Notes: generated by a model from the sequence alone, not told the origin. Positions 24,525 through 37,008 are shown, counted from the stretch's first letter. The stretch is 64,000 nucleotides of DNA from Arctopsyche grandis (GCF_051622035.1 NC_135357.1:37369691-37433690), one strand, 5' to 3'. Program-made: numbers and translations.

Positions 24525-25165
24525 GTTTACCTCGATAAAATAAACGAATTTTTGTTATTAATCCACAAGAATAGTTGAAATATGATTTTTCTAAGTGGAA
24601 TTTTATTTAACTCTCATATAAAGACAATTTAATATATTATTCCTATTAATTCAATTCAGATACGTGTAAATACTAGTACGAGATTTTAGCTCGCAATTTT
24701 ACCAATTTAAAATTCAGTACACTTCCAACTAACCCTTTTAAACGAAAAGAAAAAATAGTGTGGCCAGAACACTATCCCAATAAACATATTTCAATAGAAA
24801 ATACTCAATATAAAATATTATTAACCGTGGGAAAAAATACCAAGTGAAAATACGTAATTTCGACTTTTGATTTGAACTGGACGACTACTTAGAGAGATTT
24901 GAAAGCTAAAAATAACTACAAATGAAAGATAAAATACCCGACTATAGATTCCAATATTCATTTTGAACAGTAAATTGACAGATTTTGAGACATCGACCGA
25001 ACAACACGAAGATATAGAAAAATCGCGCAATTTAAAAAACACATATATCTCCGAATCTCGAGCCAATCAAATTTTTTTATTACCAGATTCGTATTTACTG
25101 AGCATAGATCTATAAGAAAAGTTATATGTATCTCGTATCTGAACCATTTTTTGTGTCGAACAGTG
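24525..25165 (-). repeat. Dispersed repeat, copy B (inverted relative to 6540-7170)
   Basis: The reverse complement aligns along its length with 6540-7170. It includes a shared frame around MNIxIYSRVFYL and SSRPVxIKS, but differences are spread over all codon positions, so coding is not shown. The CACTGTTCGACAC end is present near 25160. Confidence 0.6.
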
Positions 25166-25778
25166 TAACGATTAAACAATCAAATAGAGTTGTTGAGGAT
25201 TTACAAGCCAGTAGTGTTAATTGCATCTTTTCTAATGTTTTTTTTTATATTTTGAATGTCTTCAGGAAAATATTCAATTATAATATGTTAAAATTAAAAC
25301 GATCAAACAGGACTTGCTCATTGAGACTTGATACTTCTTTGAAGCTGAAAATTTCCATGAAAATACTCTATATACATACACGTAGAATTCAATTCGAAGG
25401 GACACGTGGCACATGCTAATGAGACTCGTTTAGCGCTTTAAGCCATGCTTATAACTCTCTGCCATTTGGTTATGGCATTATGCAGCATACCAAATTACAA
25501 GCATACACTCGACTCATTTAAGGTCCTCTTTCGTCCTGGATCCTGTACCTGTGTACCTATCTACAGCACAATGTACGTATATCATTATGTAATGGCTGCG
25601 GTATATTTTTTAATAAATAAATAAATATATATAAAGGTACAGGTACATAAATATATTTAATTATCTATCCGAAGTCGATATCAACCCTTTAATACTTTGA
25701 ATGTTGACCAACGCCGATAGGCGTTGTATATTGTGCATGTACAAAGTAAACAAAATAACTACCTGATAAGCCAGCGGT
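25166..25778. other. Intergenic with LINE-like 3' end
   Basis: Bases 25390-25625 share GGGACACGTGGCACATGC-AATGAGA and CTGTACCTGTGTACC with 12000-12125, and end in (AAAT)n. This suggests a decayed non-LTR 3' end. At 25681-25730 an imperfect TTTAATACTTTGAATG block recalls piggyBac-type ends. Confidence 0.35.
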
Positions 25779-26650
25779 TTCCAAACCGGGAGGCGCGGAC
25801 TATTGCCAGGGTAGGCGCCAAAACTTTTTAATAAAAAAATAATACATACCATAATATCTACAAATAAATAAAACTTCATATCGTAGCTTAACAGTAAAAA
25901 TTCAATACATGAATTTTTATTTTTATTTTTCTTTCATTTTTATATATACATTTAATTAGCAACCTTTCTCGAAGAAAACCAACACGAAGAGGCACATTTG
26001 TGGATGAACGATAATTTTATTGTTATATTTGCCTATTTGGTTGAAATTTTTGGAAAATTGAGCGGTTTAAATAAATCAATGCAGGGATCACAAATACATC
26101 CACTTGTTCAAAAAGACAAAGTAAAAGCTTTCATTAAAAAATTAAAGTTGTGGAAATCAAATTTACAAAAGAATGAGTTGGATATGTTTTCAATTTCCAA
26201 AGATTTCTGGGCCACAGCCAATATTGAAGCAAGTAAAAATCTTTTTACTGACCACTTGGATGGTTTAGTGCTGCATTTTTCCAATTATTTCAAAGACCTT
26301 GATTTCTCAAAGTTTTTGTGGATACAGAATCCATTTAACTACAATGAAGAAGACGAATTCGAGCTGACAACCATCGAAAAAGAAAAATTGATAGAATTAT
26401 CATGCGATAGCTCACTAAAACAAAAGTTTCGAAATGAAACCATAATTAAATTTTGGATGAATCTTAGTGGAGAGTATGAATCTTTGTATCAAGTGCTTCT
26501 ACCATTTGTAACGTCTTATTTATGCGAAACGGGCTTTTCGGCACTAGCTGCAATGAAAACCAAATATCAAGCCAGGTTAACTTTGTGCCAATAAACAACA
26601 ACATCCTTCGCATTAAATTTTGAGCTAAGCCTTTAAAGGTAGCATTAAAA
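25779..26650 (+). pseudogene. hAT transposase relic (ZBED/SCAND3-like, C-terminal part)
   Basis: The plus frame from 25998 to 26594 encodes about 198 residues ending in the hAT C-terminal dimerisation region. The diagnostic SYLCETGFSALAAMKTKY segment, found in transposases and domesticated ZBED5/SCAND3/GTF2IRD2-type proteins, is at about residues 174-191. The frame then breaks by one base: the expected continuation (NNNILRIKF) reads in another frame to about 26624. At 25779 a CAGCGGTTTCCAAACCGGGA block resembles a hAT terminal repeat, followed by about 200 bp with no frame. The N-terminal BED finger and catalytic core are missing and no right-hand terminus was found. It is a dead transposon fragment, not a host gene. 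Confidence 0.7.
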
Positions 26651-26704
26651 AAATGCATTGAATATGGGTCGCGTAATCCGTGTCATTCATTTGTCAACGT
26701 TTAT

Positions 26705-27383
26705 AAGCCAGCAGTGTGGCTTAATGGTAGCGTGTATATTTAGCACCAAGTGATCAGTGGATTCGATCAGTGCTGGTTTTAGGAGGGGGCTGGGTCGGGC
26801 GGCGCACGAGGGCGCCAAATAAGTTAGGGCGCCGAAAGATGCACCAAAGGCGCTTTAAATTTTAAAATTAGAGCGCCAAAAGCCATTCAAAATTTTAGAT
26901 TAGAGCGCCAAAGGCGTTCTTTCTAAGGGTGTTTAGAAAAAATTGCCGGGTGTACGGCCGGCACTGGGTTTGATCCGCCATACTGCTGGTTAGATTTGGG
27001 GGTATTTGTGACTCCAAATCGATCGTTTCTTATCAGAGTTTTGATGCCAATTTTATCTGATCATTGTTGAAACGATTCCTCAAAATTGGCAAAAAATCAT
27101 CTTTCCTGTTGTCACAAATCTTCTGTATTTATTGTGTGTATAATTTGTAAAATGTATGTACAAAATATAAATCCATAGATGTCTCAATGGATTAATTCTG
27201 TAATTAATTAATTGTTATTTCGTGTTCTTCAGCTTCTGAAAATACAGTCATTTATGTAATAATAAAATGCTGCATTGTTTGTTATTACTTGCACGGGAAG
27301 GTGCATTGGGGTCTTCCTGTCAAGCCTTCCTGGTATATATGCATATGTATATGTAAAAATAAAATAAAATAAAAAATAAAGAC
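26705..27383 (+). mobile_element. tRNA-derived SINE copy split by a MITE
   Basis: The head (CAGTGTGGCTTAATGGTAG at 26712; B-box TGGATTCGATC interrupted) is separated from the body by the insertion at 26768-26966. The body runs from GTGACTCCAAATCGATCGTT to the stem-loop at 27293-27336 and an (AAAT)n tail. It is the longest body of the family, including TATTTCGTGTTCTTCAGCTT. Confidence 0.75.
26768..26966. mobile_element. hAT-type MITE inside the SINE
   Basis: The 199-bp insert has CAGTGCTGG / CCGGCACTG ends and imperfect 8-bp flanks GATTCGAT / GGTTTGAT (6 of 8). Inside are repeated AGAGCGCCAAAGGCG units. It sits in the SINE B-box, so it is younger than the SINE and would disable its internal promoter. 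Confidence 0.7.
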
Positions 27384-28604
27384 TGGTTTACACCGGAATT
27401 TCCGAATTTATAACCATAGCAGAATTACCCGATGGAAATCCCTAACTGCCGAGTATTTTAAATTGTGGCTTGGCATTTAGATTGTGAGAATTACATTTTA
27501 AAAACAATGAAGAAGGTGGATCTAGTTTTGGAGAAATACATTCATTAATAGACTTCTTTTTTTTATTTTATATTGTTGCAAGATATATTAAAGAGTCTAA
27601 AAACACACCTTTACAAAACTCGAAATTCTCGGCGGTAGTTATCTAGGGTTTGTTTGGATTAGCTACAATTTTTATACCTGCTTTCTATTGGATGTCTAAA
27701 TAATTCTAGTTGGAAATTTTCAGCGTGGCAGTCTTTCAACATCAAAGACGTCAGCACTCAAAGGGTTAATTATCTCCAATCGATTTCAATACTCGCATTT
27801 AAAGACCGATTGAATGAATTCTGATTGCTTGCAAACCATCATTCGGTAATTATCCGAGCGACCAAATTCAAAATGGCCGCCATTGACTCAGTCTTCTTTC
27901 TACCGGGCATTGTGATGAAAATGATTGCCATTTTTCACGTTTAGATTGACAACAGTGGCGACGAACCTTCGGCACGCGAGCACGTGCTCCATTTATCTAT
28001 ACACATACACACGCACACAATTGTGATCGTTGACAGCTCGGTCATTAGCGTCACGTCCATTCACCAGCCCTACATAATTATGATGACCAGCTCGGAGCTC
28101 CGAGTTCAAGGATCTGACCTCCGTCCGAGGCGCCGTCTATATAATCATCTCTGTATAGCAAACTTCAATCGTGAAGGCTTCAATCATACTCCATGTGCGG
28201 AATGAGACTAAAAAAACTCGATCGTATTCAAAACGATTCGTTTCACATTGGCCACATTCGAGTATAAAATAGTAAATAAGCCTGTTTTGCCGCATCTACA
28301 CCATGGGCCATACTCTTGAACGCCAGTGCCTGGTGTATGTGCTGTGGCGTTGAAAAGGAATGATTTCTGGGAACCTTTAGTGCCCAAGATGGTGCTTTTG
28401 TTCAATGCTAATTGACAGTTTTGGCGTTAGTATATCGTATCATTTCATGTGGCCATGACTACTATATACCCTATAGCGTTTCTCATATGAGTATTATCTT
28501 GGATACATTTCGAAATCAATTATGTCAACCCCACGTGTGCTATGAAACCGACTTGTTTGTATCAAAACAATTCCCCTTCAAAAACAACCAATTTCATTGT
28601 ATTT
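27384..28604. other. Intergenic with one piggyBac-type end
   Basis: On the minus strand from 27768, TTAACCCTTTGAGTGCTGAC-GTC is a piggyBac-type terminus with TTAA. Its partner end was not found. Bases 27860-27890 hold AAAATGGCCGCCATTG. At 28230-28400 a minus-strand frame (GTGVQEYGPWCRCGKTG) looks coding-like but is unassigned. Confidence 0.4.
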
Positions 28605-29985
28605 GAATGGAATTGTCTGATATGGGACGCCATTTTTAAATTAAAACAAAGACACCGAATGGCGTCAATGAAAGAAATCTTCTGCTATGGGACGCCATTT
28701 TTAATTTAATATAAAGACACCAAATGGCGTGAATGAAAGAATTCTTCCGCTATAGGACGCCATTTTTAAATTAAAACAAAGAGACCAAATGGCGTCAATG
28801 AATTTAATCTTCTGCCATTTTGAAATTAAAACAAAAACACCAAATGGCGTTGTGGCGGCTCGCTATATGACATGGTCGAGTTCGATCACCTTCCTGCGAG
28901 TTGGGACCAACTCGCCCGTGTTCAGAGTTGCTACCTGACTCCGCCTTCGGCTACCATAATAAAAGCACGTGCATCAACATGCCAGTCGTCTCATTCGTTC
29001 ATCCCCTATAGCGTCAATGAATGAAATCTTCTGCTATGGGACGCCATTTTTAATTTAATATAAAGACACCAAATGGCGTGAATGAAAGAATTCTTCTGCT
29101 ATGGGACGCCATTTATAAATTAAAACAAAGAGACCAAATGGCGTCAATGAATTTAATCTTCTGCCATTTTGAAATTAAAACAAAAACACCAAATGACGTT
29201 GTGGCGGCTCGCTATATGACATGGTCGAGTTCGATCACCTTCCTGCGAGTTGGGACCAACTCGCCCGTGTTCAGAGTTGCTACCTGACTCCGCCTTCGGC
29301 TACCATAATAAAAGCACGTGCATCAACATGCCAGTCGTCTCATTCGTTCATCCCCTATAGCGTCAATGAATGAAATCTTCTGCTATGGGACGCCATTTTT
29401 AATTTAATATAAAGACACCAAATGGCGTGAATGAAAGAATTCTTCTGCTATGGGACGCCATTTTTAATTTAATATAAAGACACCAAATGGCGTGAATGAA
29501 AGAGTTCTTCTGCTATGGGACGCCATTTTTAAATTAAAACAAAGAGACCAAATGGCGTCAATGAACTTAATCTTCTGCCATTTTGAAATTAAAACAAAAA
29601 CACCAAATGGCGTTGTGGCGGTTCGCTCTTTGACATGGTCGAGTTCGATCACCTACCTGCGAGTTGGGACCAACTCGCCCGTGTTCAGAGTTGCTACCTG
29701 ACTTTGCCTTCGGCTACCATAATAAAAGCACGTGCATCAACATGCCAGTCGTCTCATTCGTTCATCCCCTATAGCGTCAATGAATGAAATCTTCTGCTAT
29801 GGGACGCCATTTTTAATTTAATATAAAGACACCAAATGGCGTGAATGAAAGAATTATTCTGCTATGGGACGCCATTTATAAATTAAAACAAAGAGACCAA
29901 ATGGCGTCAATGCATTTAATCTTCTGCTATGGGCCGCCATTTTTAAATTAAAACCAAGAAACCAAATGGCGTCAATACAATATGA
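28605..29985. repeat. Higher-order tandem array of 65-bp hairpin units
   Basis: Subunits of 65 bp start CTATGGGACGCCATTT and end AAATGGCGTC, so each is a small inverted repeat. They lie at about 28620, 28685, 28750, 29034, 29099, 29383, 29448, 29513, 29797, 29862 and 29927, with 5'-truncated units at 28815, 29164 and 29578. Each truncated unit leads into a unique spacer of about 170 bp (GGCGG-TCGCT...CCATAATAAAAGCACGTGC...CCCCTATAG). The higher-order period is 349 bp, or 414 bp with one extra subunit. Confidence 0.85.
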
Positions 29986-31900
29986 GCGAGATTAAGAAGT
30001 CAATACAATGGATAGAATTATAATGTTTCTATTGTCTTCCTGCACTTTTAGAAAACCAAATACAATATGGGGGAGATAAATATATGTAGTTTAGCGAAAT
30101 AGATATATACTTTATCGGTTTACCACTATCTTACTAAAGAAAAAGACACGTTCAAAGTAAATTTGTAAAACATAAAGCCCGCCGTATTAACGTCCAATAA
30201 GTTCTTCCGCTTTTATGATACAGTGATATTTGGGGAGTAAGCACAGAAAACCTCCACTACTAAAAAACCACTTTGTAGTGAATTGTAATGGTTTTGAAAA
30301 TAAACAGAGACCTCAGTCACTCGGCAAGGCCCACTCAAGTGTGTCAAATTAGCATGTAATTCGAGGTAATGACCATAAGTGGAGCACACGTTTTTGTCGA
30401 ATGCAGGTGATGCAAGCCTGGTCACTCAATTAATCGGTGTCACCTTACCCGGTGACCTTTGAAGACCAGCCAGGACCGTAGTCTACCATCTTCTGAAACT
30501 CGTAGTACAGTTTGCGGTGCACACCTGAGGTCAATGCTGTATTGCAAAGCCATGACTCAATGTCAAGTCACTGTTACCCATAATACCTAATTCCGCTAAA
30601 GATACATTTTTCAGCTTTACAAATCGATGTATAATCTAGTATCAACACACATGTAGCTACAAAACAATTCTCATATCACAAATCATCAGTACTGTGAAGG
30701 TAAATACCGGGATTCATTAACTGACATAATATTTAGCGACGTATTCTTTGTGAATTTGTAAATTAGGGATTGGATTTGAATTAGCCACATTTACCGTGTG
30801 ACTGTAATCTATGATCGGGCCTGACATTGCGACCATCTTGAAAATTGGGCCCATGTGTTGTCTTAAGTGTGACTTAAATGCATGATTGGGCCTAATAAGG
30901 CAACAGTTTAGTTGTTGAATCAGTTTGAAAATCAACAACTAAACTGTTTGGTTGGGCCTGATTATTCTGTTGATTTATTTTATTTTATTTATTTTATTTT
31001 ATTTTAAAAAATCAATACCACAGAGACTTGACAGGTTGCCCCAAAGCGTCAATGTGATTTTAATACAAATAATTTATGAACTGGGTTGTGTAAATTTTCA
31101 TCTGATCAGCAGCCAAATCGAAGATTGATTCCAATATGTTATCTAAACTGACTGTTTGTAGAAGTAGGCTTACTTAGGTATTCAATGTTTTAAAAATTGA
31201 AAAACATTGCCCTTCAGAACCGACGAGCACAAAAAAGTTATATAATAGCCGTAATGACGGTCAAAGATGATACTTCGCCGTCGGAATCAAATCCGTAACC
31301 ACATTCGCATGTTTTTTTACACATTATAAATCATCACGATATGATTGATGATCGAAATGATTAATCGATGTATCTCATTGTGAGAAAACAAGATGGCGAC
31401 ATCTAGCGATTAAAATACCAAAAATTAATGCAAAAAATAAGCCAATGACCCTTCAAATTTAATAAACGGCAACGTAATTTTAAAGACCGACTCGAACTAA
31501 CCAGAATATATGCACAAAGTTTAGAATAAAATGTTATTCGTTAACATTTTCTAGCAAAATTGTAAACTTTGTACTTTTGTTATGCATAAAAAATGAATTC
31601 TTTAAAACAAAATTTTATATTTTCAGCAGAATATATTATCATACCCGTTTTTTTTTTTATTATTCATAATTACAAAATATACATGTAAAAAAAATCATAT
31701 ATGTACAAATAAAAATAACTAACCATAAATTAAACAAAAAAAAACCACTAAATTACAACCGTTAACAGACTACGTTAAATTGTCGACACCTAAATTACAC
31801 AAACGTATGTACAATATCGAAAAAAAGTAGAACTACAACATATGAGCCGTCAATCTGCATCCAAATCATATACACACATGTATATTCAAGTCTTTACAGA
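29986..31900. other. Intergenic, no gene supported
   Basis: Bases 31008-31060 carry a minus-strand retroposon stem-loop with AAAT-type tail at 30975-31010. A frame at 30213-30425 (minus) has no recognisable domain. The rest shows nothing. Confidence 0.4.
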
Positions 31901-32135
31901 AGTAATCGACACCAACTGTAGGACGAGGCCGCATACAATAGCAAAAAATGTGTGAAAAAAGTCTACAAATGTGCACACTTACAATTTAAAAATATCAAAA
32001 TCATCATAACCAAATCACCATACAAAGGCCTCGTCTCAAAGAAGGTGAGATTCCACACACCGAGGAATGTTCACAAATACAAAACAAGTCGTACAGATTT
32101 ATTTATAATAAAAACTAAACTGCCGGTGGTGCCGA

Positions 32136-34698
32136 CTATTGACTATCGACAGACTCTTTCAAGTCTTTTTCAGTCGGTCCGACTGTCGGTTCCGCGTTCA
32201 AAGTGACATCGCTGAAGTTTGCCGTCTCGTCTAAGACTTCGACACGCGGCGTTTTAGCATCGGTGTCAATTTGTATCGGTTCGGGGTTAGGAGCATTTGG
32301 CAGTGCAGGCACACCAGACGGATTCGGACTCCTTATGATTTTGAAGTAATTGACAGGCACGAGACCCGAAGTCTTCTGGTCGACGCTCGCCAACAGCCAA
32401 CCAGAGTTCCACAGGTTACCCTGCACGGTCTGAGGGGCGATCGTCAAGATCTGATTGGCGCGGAATCCAATCTCCTGATCTGAAGACGGATGGAAGTCGT
32501 ACTGAGCCAGAGCCTGCATTGGATTCTGCCACGTCGACGGATCGTTCACTGAAAAGTTTCAACTGATTAATTATACGAACTGCAATGCTATCGTTACAAT
32601 GTGGATGAACAAACTGACTGTTTCCTTGAATCGTCGCGTTGATTGAACCGAGCATTTTGACGATGATGTACGGTACGGCTGCGATTACTGCAATGAAGAG
32701 AGCAGCAGGCCAAGAGCTGCCGCGAGGAGCGTTGCCGGCTTCCGTCGACGATGAACCTTGACCTTTAGTGTCCATGCTAGCTTCGGCCCAAGCCTTCAAA
32801 AACGCAACATTATAATATATTTTATAATATTTTATAATTTAAGAATAGATACACTCCATATGATTGTCGGAATATACTTTGAATTCGTCTTCGGTTCTTA
32901 TGCCAAGGAGTACTAGTAGTTTTTTGATCAGCCAGTTGATCCCTCGGAAGACGGCGAAAGCTGACCAGAATTGAGCAAATAGAGTTCGAAGACGACCAAA
33001 GTTTTCGGCTACGCCTAAAATTTTATGGTATGTTAATGAATATTTAGAAGGGTGCGATTTAACTGCACATTGAGAAAAATACTTTGTATCTTAAAAAAAA
33101 TGTTTGTGCATTAAAAATTTGCATTATTTTCGGTGCATTAAACAGTCTCGGATTGTGCATCGAATAAAATAGTTTGGCATTATAAAGTGACCATTAAAAA
33201 ATATGAAACGATCATTCGAAAAAATAGATTTTAGCATTAGAATGGATACAAAAAGTGGCAACGTTGCAGTCTTCCGCTATTGACAACTGTCAACTGTCAA
33301 AAGTGTTTACTTTTGTTTACGTATGAATATGAATAATCATGTCATATTGAAGCCAAGGTCGTGCCGAAGAGTAAAAAAGACGGAATCCAGTAAAGAGAAG
33401 CGTTGGTCGTTGTCGGTTCGTATTTCTGTATTCGCGACGTTGCCAATCTGTCATTTTAATACACATTTCATCCGCTTTTTAAGTAGCAAATATCTGTATT
33501 CATCACTTAGATATGCACACAAACTTTTTTAATGTACAACAATTTTTTTAAATGCACATTTATTTTACAAAATGGACGTTTAAATTGTTCCCTTTTTAGA
33601 ATCAGATTTTGAAATGTTGTTAAAAGATAAAAAGTGTAGTTTTATAGATCAATACAGATATGCATATCGATTTTTGATAATGTTTAATAATGATTAATTT
33701 TAGTTGTTTTTTACTACACATAAATGTCTATTGTGATTATTGTATTAGAAATAAGCATGTCATTAAATGTGATAAATTATATATGATAATAAGAAGTTTT
33801 AGAATTTAGTATTCCAATGATCATTCATTTAAAAGAAATGTAATTGATGTAGAAAAGTACATGTACAATAATGATTGTTTTTGTGAATCTCAGCTTTGGT
33901 AAAACTCATAAATTAAATAGCCTATATATGAATGTCAGATAAAGATAAATAAGAGGCTTATAAAAAAAAATCTACTTTTGACTGATCTACTACATATAAT
34001 AAAAAAATCTAAATTAAACGATATATGCTAAGAGACTCAAACATGATGAAATCATAGCAATTAAACCTTCATACCATGTATAAACCTTACCCAAAATAGC
34101 CCTGAAAGAACTAGTCATAGCGAAGAATGTATTCTCGAGCATCATAGCTATACTTCCGACGGCTCCGACGACGCTTTCAATCGATTGAAAAGTCGGGCGT
34201 GATCTCTCCTCAGCCATTTGAATGAAACTAAAATTAAAAACAATTAATTATACAAATCGTTAAAGAATTGTATCAAATACGTACACGAAAATATTCAAAC
34301 CGGCTTTCGACATCTCCATGCATTCCATTCATCCTGTTGAACCCACCCCCATACATCCCACCAAATCCTTGACTGCCGTAGCCCCCATACCCCGTACCGT
34401 AGCCACCAAGTCCACCCATGCCACCATAGCTACCCATACCACCATAGCTGCCCATACCACCCATACCACCCATACCACCATAGCCCATACTCGGTTGCAT
34501 ATATCCCCCGTAGTTAGACGTGCGGCTTGGATACGGCCTCGGCGGGAGCGCAGGTGGGAGAGCGGGCTGTATCGAAGCCGGGGGCACGATTCGATTTTCT
34601 ATGGTTGGCCCGGGGTTGGAGAATCTCGACGGCTCGTTGTACGTTTCAGATCGACCGCTAACTCCGGCCGCCTCCCAGGGTTTCAGCGGAGCCGTCAT
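32136..34698 (-). CDS. Pex13: Peroxin-13 (peroxisomal membrane docking protein)
   Basis: Pex13 is a peroxisomal membrane protein of the docking complex that receives the cargo receptor Pex5 with Pex14. Five coding exons on the minus strand, 34698-34301, 34227-34091, 33014-32878, 32793-32619 and 32548-32136, join in phase to 419 residues. Residues 1-132 are Pro- then Gly/Tyr/Met-rich (GGMGSYGG repeats), as in the family. Residues 133-178 hold the conserved SRPTFQSIESVVGAVGSIAM block. A hydrophobic segment (about 252-273, WPAALFIAVIAAVPYIIVKM) is the likely membrane span. Residues 295-354 are a C-terminal SH3 domain (ALAQYDF...GWLLAS...GLVPVNYF). Exon 1 uses a GTTTGA donor at 34300; the alternative GTACGT nearby breaks the frame. 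An AATAAA lies within about 40 bp of the stop. Intron 2 (about 1.1 kb) holds only AT-rich filler. Confidence 0.93.
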
Positions 34699-35247
34699 GG
34701 TGCAGGTGTAGGATTAAACGAGTGGATGGAGTCTGGAAGTACATTGAATGATGTGATCAGTTCAGTGTTGATTGAATTTTGAGGTTATGTTTGGTAGAGA
34801 ATTTCGAATTGCGTAAAATGCGATTCATTCGTGTTGGGTCTTTTTTCAGGTACAATAAATATCGATTTGTGAACCGTTTGAGTATTGAAAATGGTAATAA
34901 ATGCTCAATTACGTGGAATAAATTACAGCTGTTGTAGAACTGTCAAATCGCTTCCGTCTGGTCAAAGTTCACGAAATTGACGTTTGATCTGAAGCATTTT
35001 CTATTGAACTTTGGTCGTAGCAAATTTTTCAACTGGCCATTTCTAAATGGTTTCAATGAATTTTCTATAATAATCTAATAATGGTTCGGTGATTATTCCG
35101 CAAAAGCGATCTCGCGCACGTCACAAATCTCGATCACGGAACATCTGGTACCTAAAAACTCCATCATGCGAAATATTGTACTAACGAAAACTCAAGTGCC
35201 AGATATTCCGTATTCGCGCCAGATTTTTGTGGCAACGATTTGCCCAA
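34699..35247. other. Upstream region of Pex13 and repeat fragment
   Basis: Bases 34700-35000 are the presumed Pex13 promoter/5'UTR, with no clear motif. Bases 35085-35247 match 59745-59900 (GGTTCGGTGATTA, CGGAACATCTGG, CCATCAT, GTGCCA-ATATT), one part of a dispersed repeat family. Confidence 0.45.
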
Positions 35248-35250
35248 TAA

Positions 35251-36002
35251 AGGTCTGTTCATACTTAGCAGCACTGCACGACTCCGTTTCAAATATGTCA
35301 TTTTATTACATTTCTATTCATATCTACCTACACGTCGCGGTCACGTCACGTTTACAGCAATTTGGCCGAGTGCAAGGCAAAATCGGCTTACTTATACATT
35401 AGAGGCCATGACGATACGGTGCAATATTGCTTACGTCGTATTGTCGAGTACTTGCAATATGAATGCATACACGTGCATTCGTAGCTACGCGTCAGAATAC
35501 AAGTCAGCAAAAATGTTTCGACGTTTATCGAACGAAAAATTATGTATAATCGCGCTGTTGTTGGAAGAAGAAGCTCAAGAAGGCAATAAAAAAGCACGGA
35601 GGCGTTTTGATGTGCATCCCATGTTAAAAAATAGAAAAACCGAAGGAGAGTTTTGGACACTAATTTAATTTTTTTTTAAATATTTCCGCCAAAACCATGT
35701 CGAAAGATTGAACAGCTGTCAACTGTCACTATCGATAATTGGTCCAAAACAGCAAAGCGGCAGACTCATGGCACGTAATTCGCGTGTATATTTCCACGAT
35801 GGCCAAAAAAAACGGATACGATACGTTGACGGATGTTGCTGTAAGGTATGAACAGAAAATATCGGGTACTGCTGTAAGCCTGCCGTGGCGTAAACGTGAC
35901 GGTTGGTATGAATATACCCATACAAAATGTACCAAAGAATACTTCTCGTACGGCCGGATACCTGCTGAAGTCGGTACGTGCTGACTAGGTATGAACAGAC
36001 CT
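35251..36002 (+). mobile_element. PIF/Harbinger element with truncated transposase
   Basis: The 752-bp element begins AGGTCTGTTCATAC and ends GTATGAACAGACCT, and is flanked by TAA on both sides (35248-35250, 36003-36005), the 3-bp target typical of PIF/Harbinger. At about 35515-35668 the plus strand reads the start of a HARBI1-like nuclease: an ALLLEEEAQEG run, then RRRFDVHPMLKNRKTEGEF, then a stop. The catalytic DDE core is absent, so the element is nonautonomous. Subterminal TATGAACAGA-like repeats recur internally (35848). Confidence 0.8.
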
Positions 36003-36005
36003 TAA

Positions 36006-36789
36006 TCCGTTTACCTCTAATAATATCATACAAAAACTGTAAATAAAAATAGTCTGACAACCATTACATGTTTTATTCTTCTTAAATTGTTAAATAAACC
36101 CAGAGGCGTGATGAAACGGTTTCCAATTATTTTCTAGCCTTGATGATTATATTATACGAATATGTATAGCTAAAAAAGTGACACTTGAGAAGGGGAGATT
36201 TATTTATTAAAGGGAGATGCTGTCTACGGGTGACCGTCACCGCACCGACAGTCAAAAAATCGAAAATGTTCGTTTATCATGCATACATATGAAAAACGGT
36301 TAGTATATATATCAGTGGCGTGTGGTAAAACTATCTCTCCCCCCCCCCTCACGTCGTACATTCTCACTTAATTTGCGCGAACAGGATACAAGAGGAACAG
36401 GCTTTTCCTTTACACACATTAAACGAAGCTGTATTAATAAAAGAGAGATAATTTCACCGCATGCCACTGATATATATTATATATACATAGTACCGTTTAC
36501 CATGCACCCTTTTTTTTGCTCTTTCGACTTAAGATCTTTCGATTTTCGATCTTTGCCTTTCGATATTTGCTTTTTCGATCTTTTGACTTTCGGTGCCGTA
36601 CCGTGACCCATCTTTTATATCCTTGGTGATTATCCCATTCACTACTGACCAATAAATAGCAATACATACATTAATTTACTGTCAACTGATGTTAATGTGT
36701 TATTTTAACAATGATCCCCCTACCTGTACACTACAAGCAGGACATACGACATACAACAAACCATTATAAAAATTCTGTTTTATAGTACA
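36006..36789. other. Intergenic, no gene recognised
   Basis: Low-complexity CTTTCGATCTTTTCGA-like repeats occupy 36520-36595. Nothing else is supported. Confidence 0.4.
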
Positions 36790-37008
36790 CTAGTTGTTTT
36801 ACCCGGCTTCACATATTATTTGTAATATAAACAGCTTAAACATGGCGAATCTAATAGTAAATATTCATTTGTTTTTTTTTATTTATTTATTTGAATCGAA
36901 AAAAAAAATATCGAATCGTCATAGAAACTTTGTTTTGTTTTCGAAGTTCCCAACCAAAAATACTTACATACAAACTTATAAAGTCTCTTTCGAAATTGTA
37001 TATTAAGA
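36790..37008 (-). mobile_element. Complete 219-bp nonautonomous Helitron
   Basis: On the minus strand it starts TCTTAATATACAATTTCG and ends GTGAAGCCGGGTAAAACAACTAG, between host A and T. It is colinear with 23427-23650. It lies about 230 bp downstream of the ND-42 stop codon. Confidence 0.8.

Noticed and set aside
25998-26594. A 198-codon frame as a host gene
   Set aside because: The C-terminal hAT motif, the frameshift at its end and the missing N-terminal domains mark it as a transposon relic.
28208-28405. Coding exon with a CRCGKTG segment
   Set aside because: Looks coding-like, but there is no recognised family, splice context or second exon.
30213-30425. Minus-strand 70-codon frame as a gene
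   Set aside because: No domain, start context or neighbours support it.
34318-34782. Plus-strand Thr/His-rich frame opposite Pex13
   Set aside because: It is the antisense shadow of the Gly/Tyr-rich Pex13 N-terminus.
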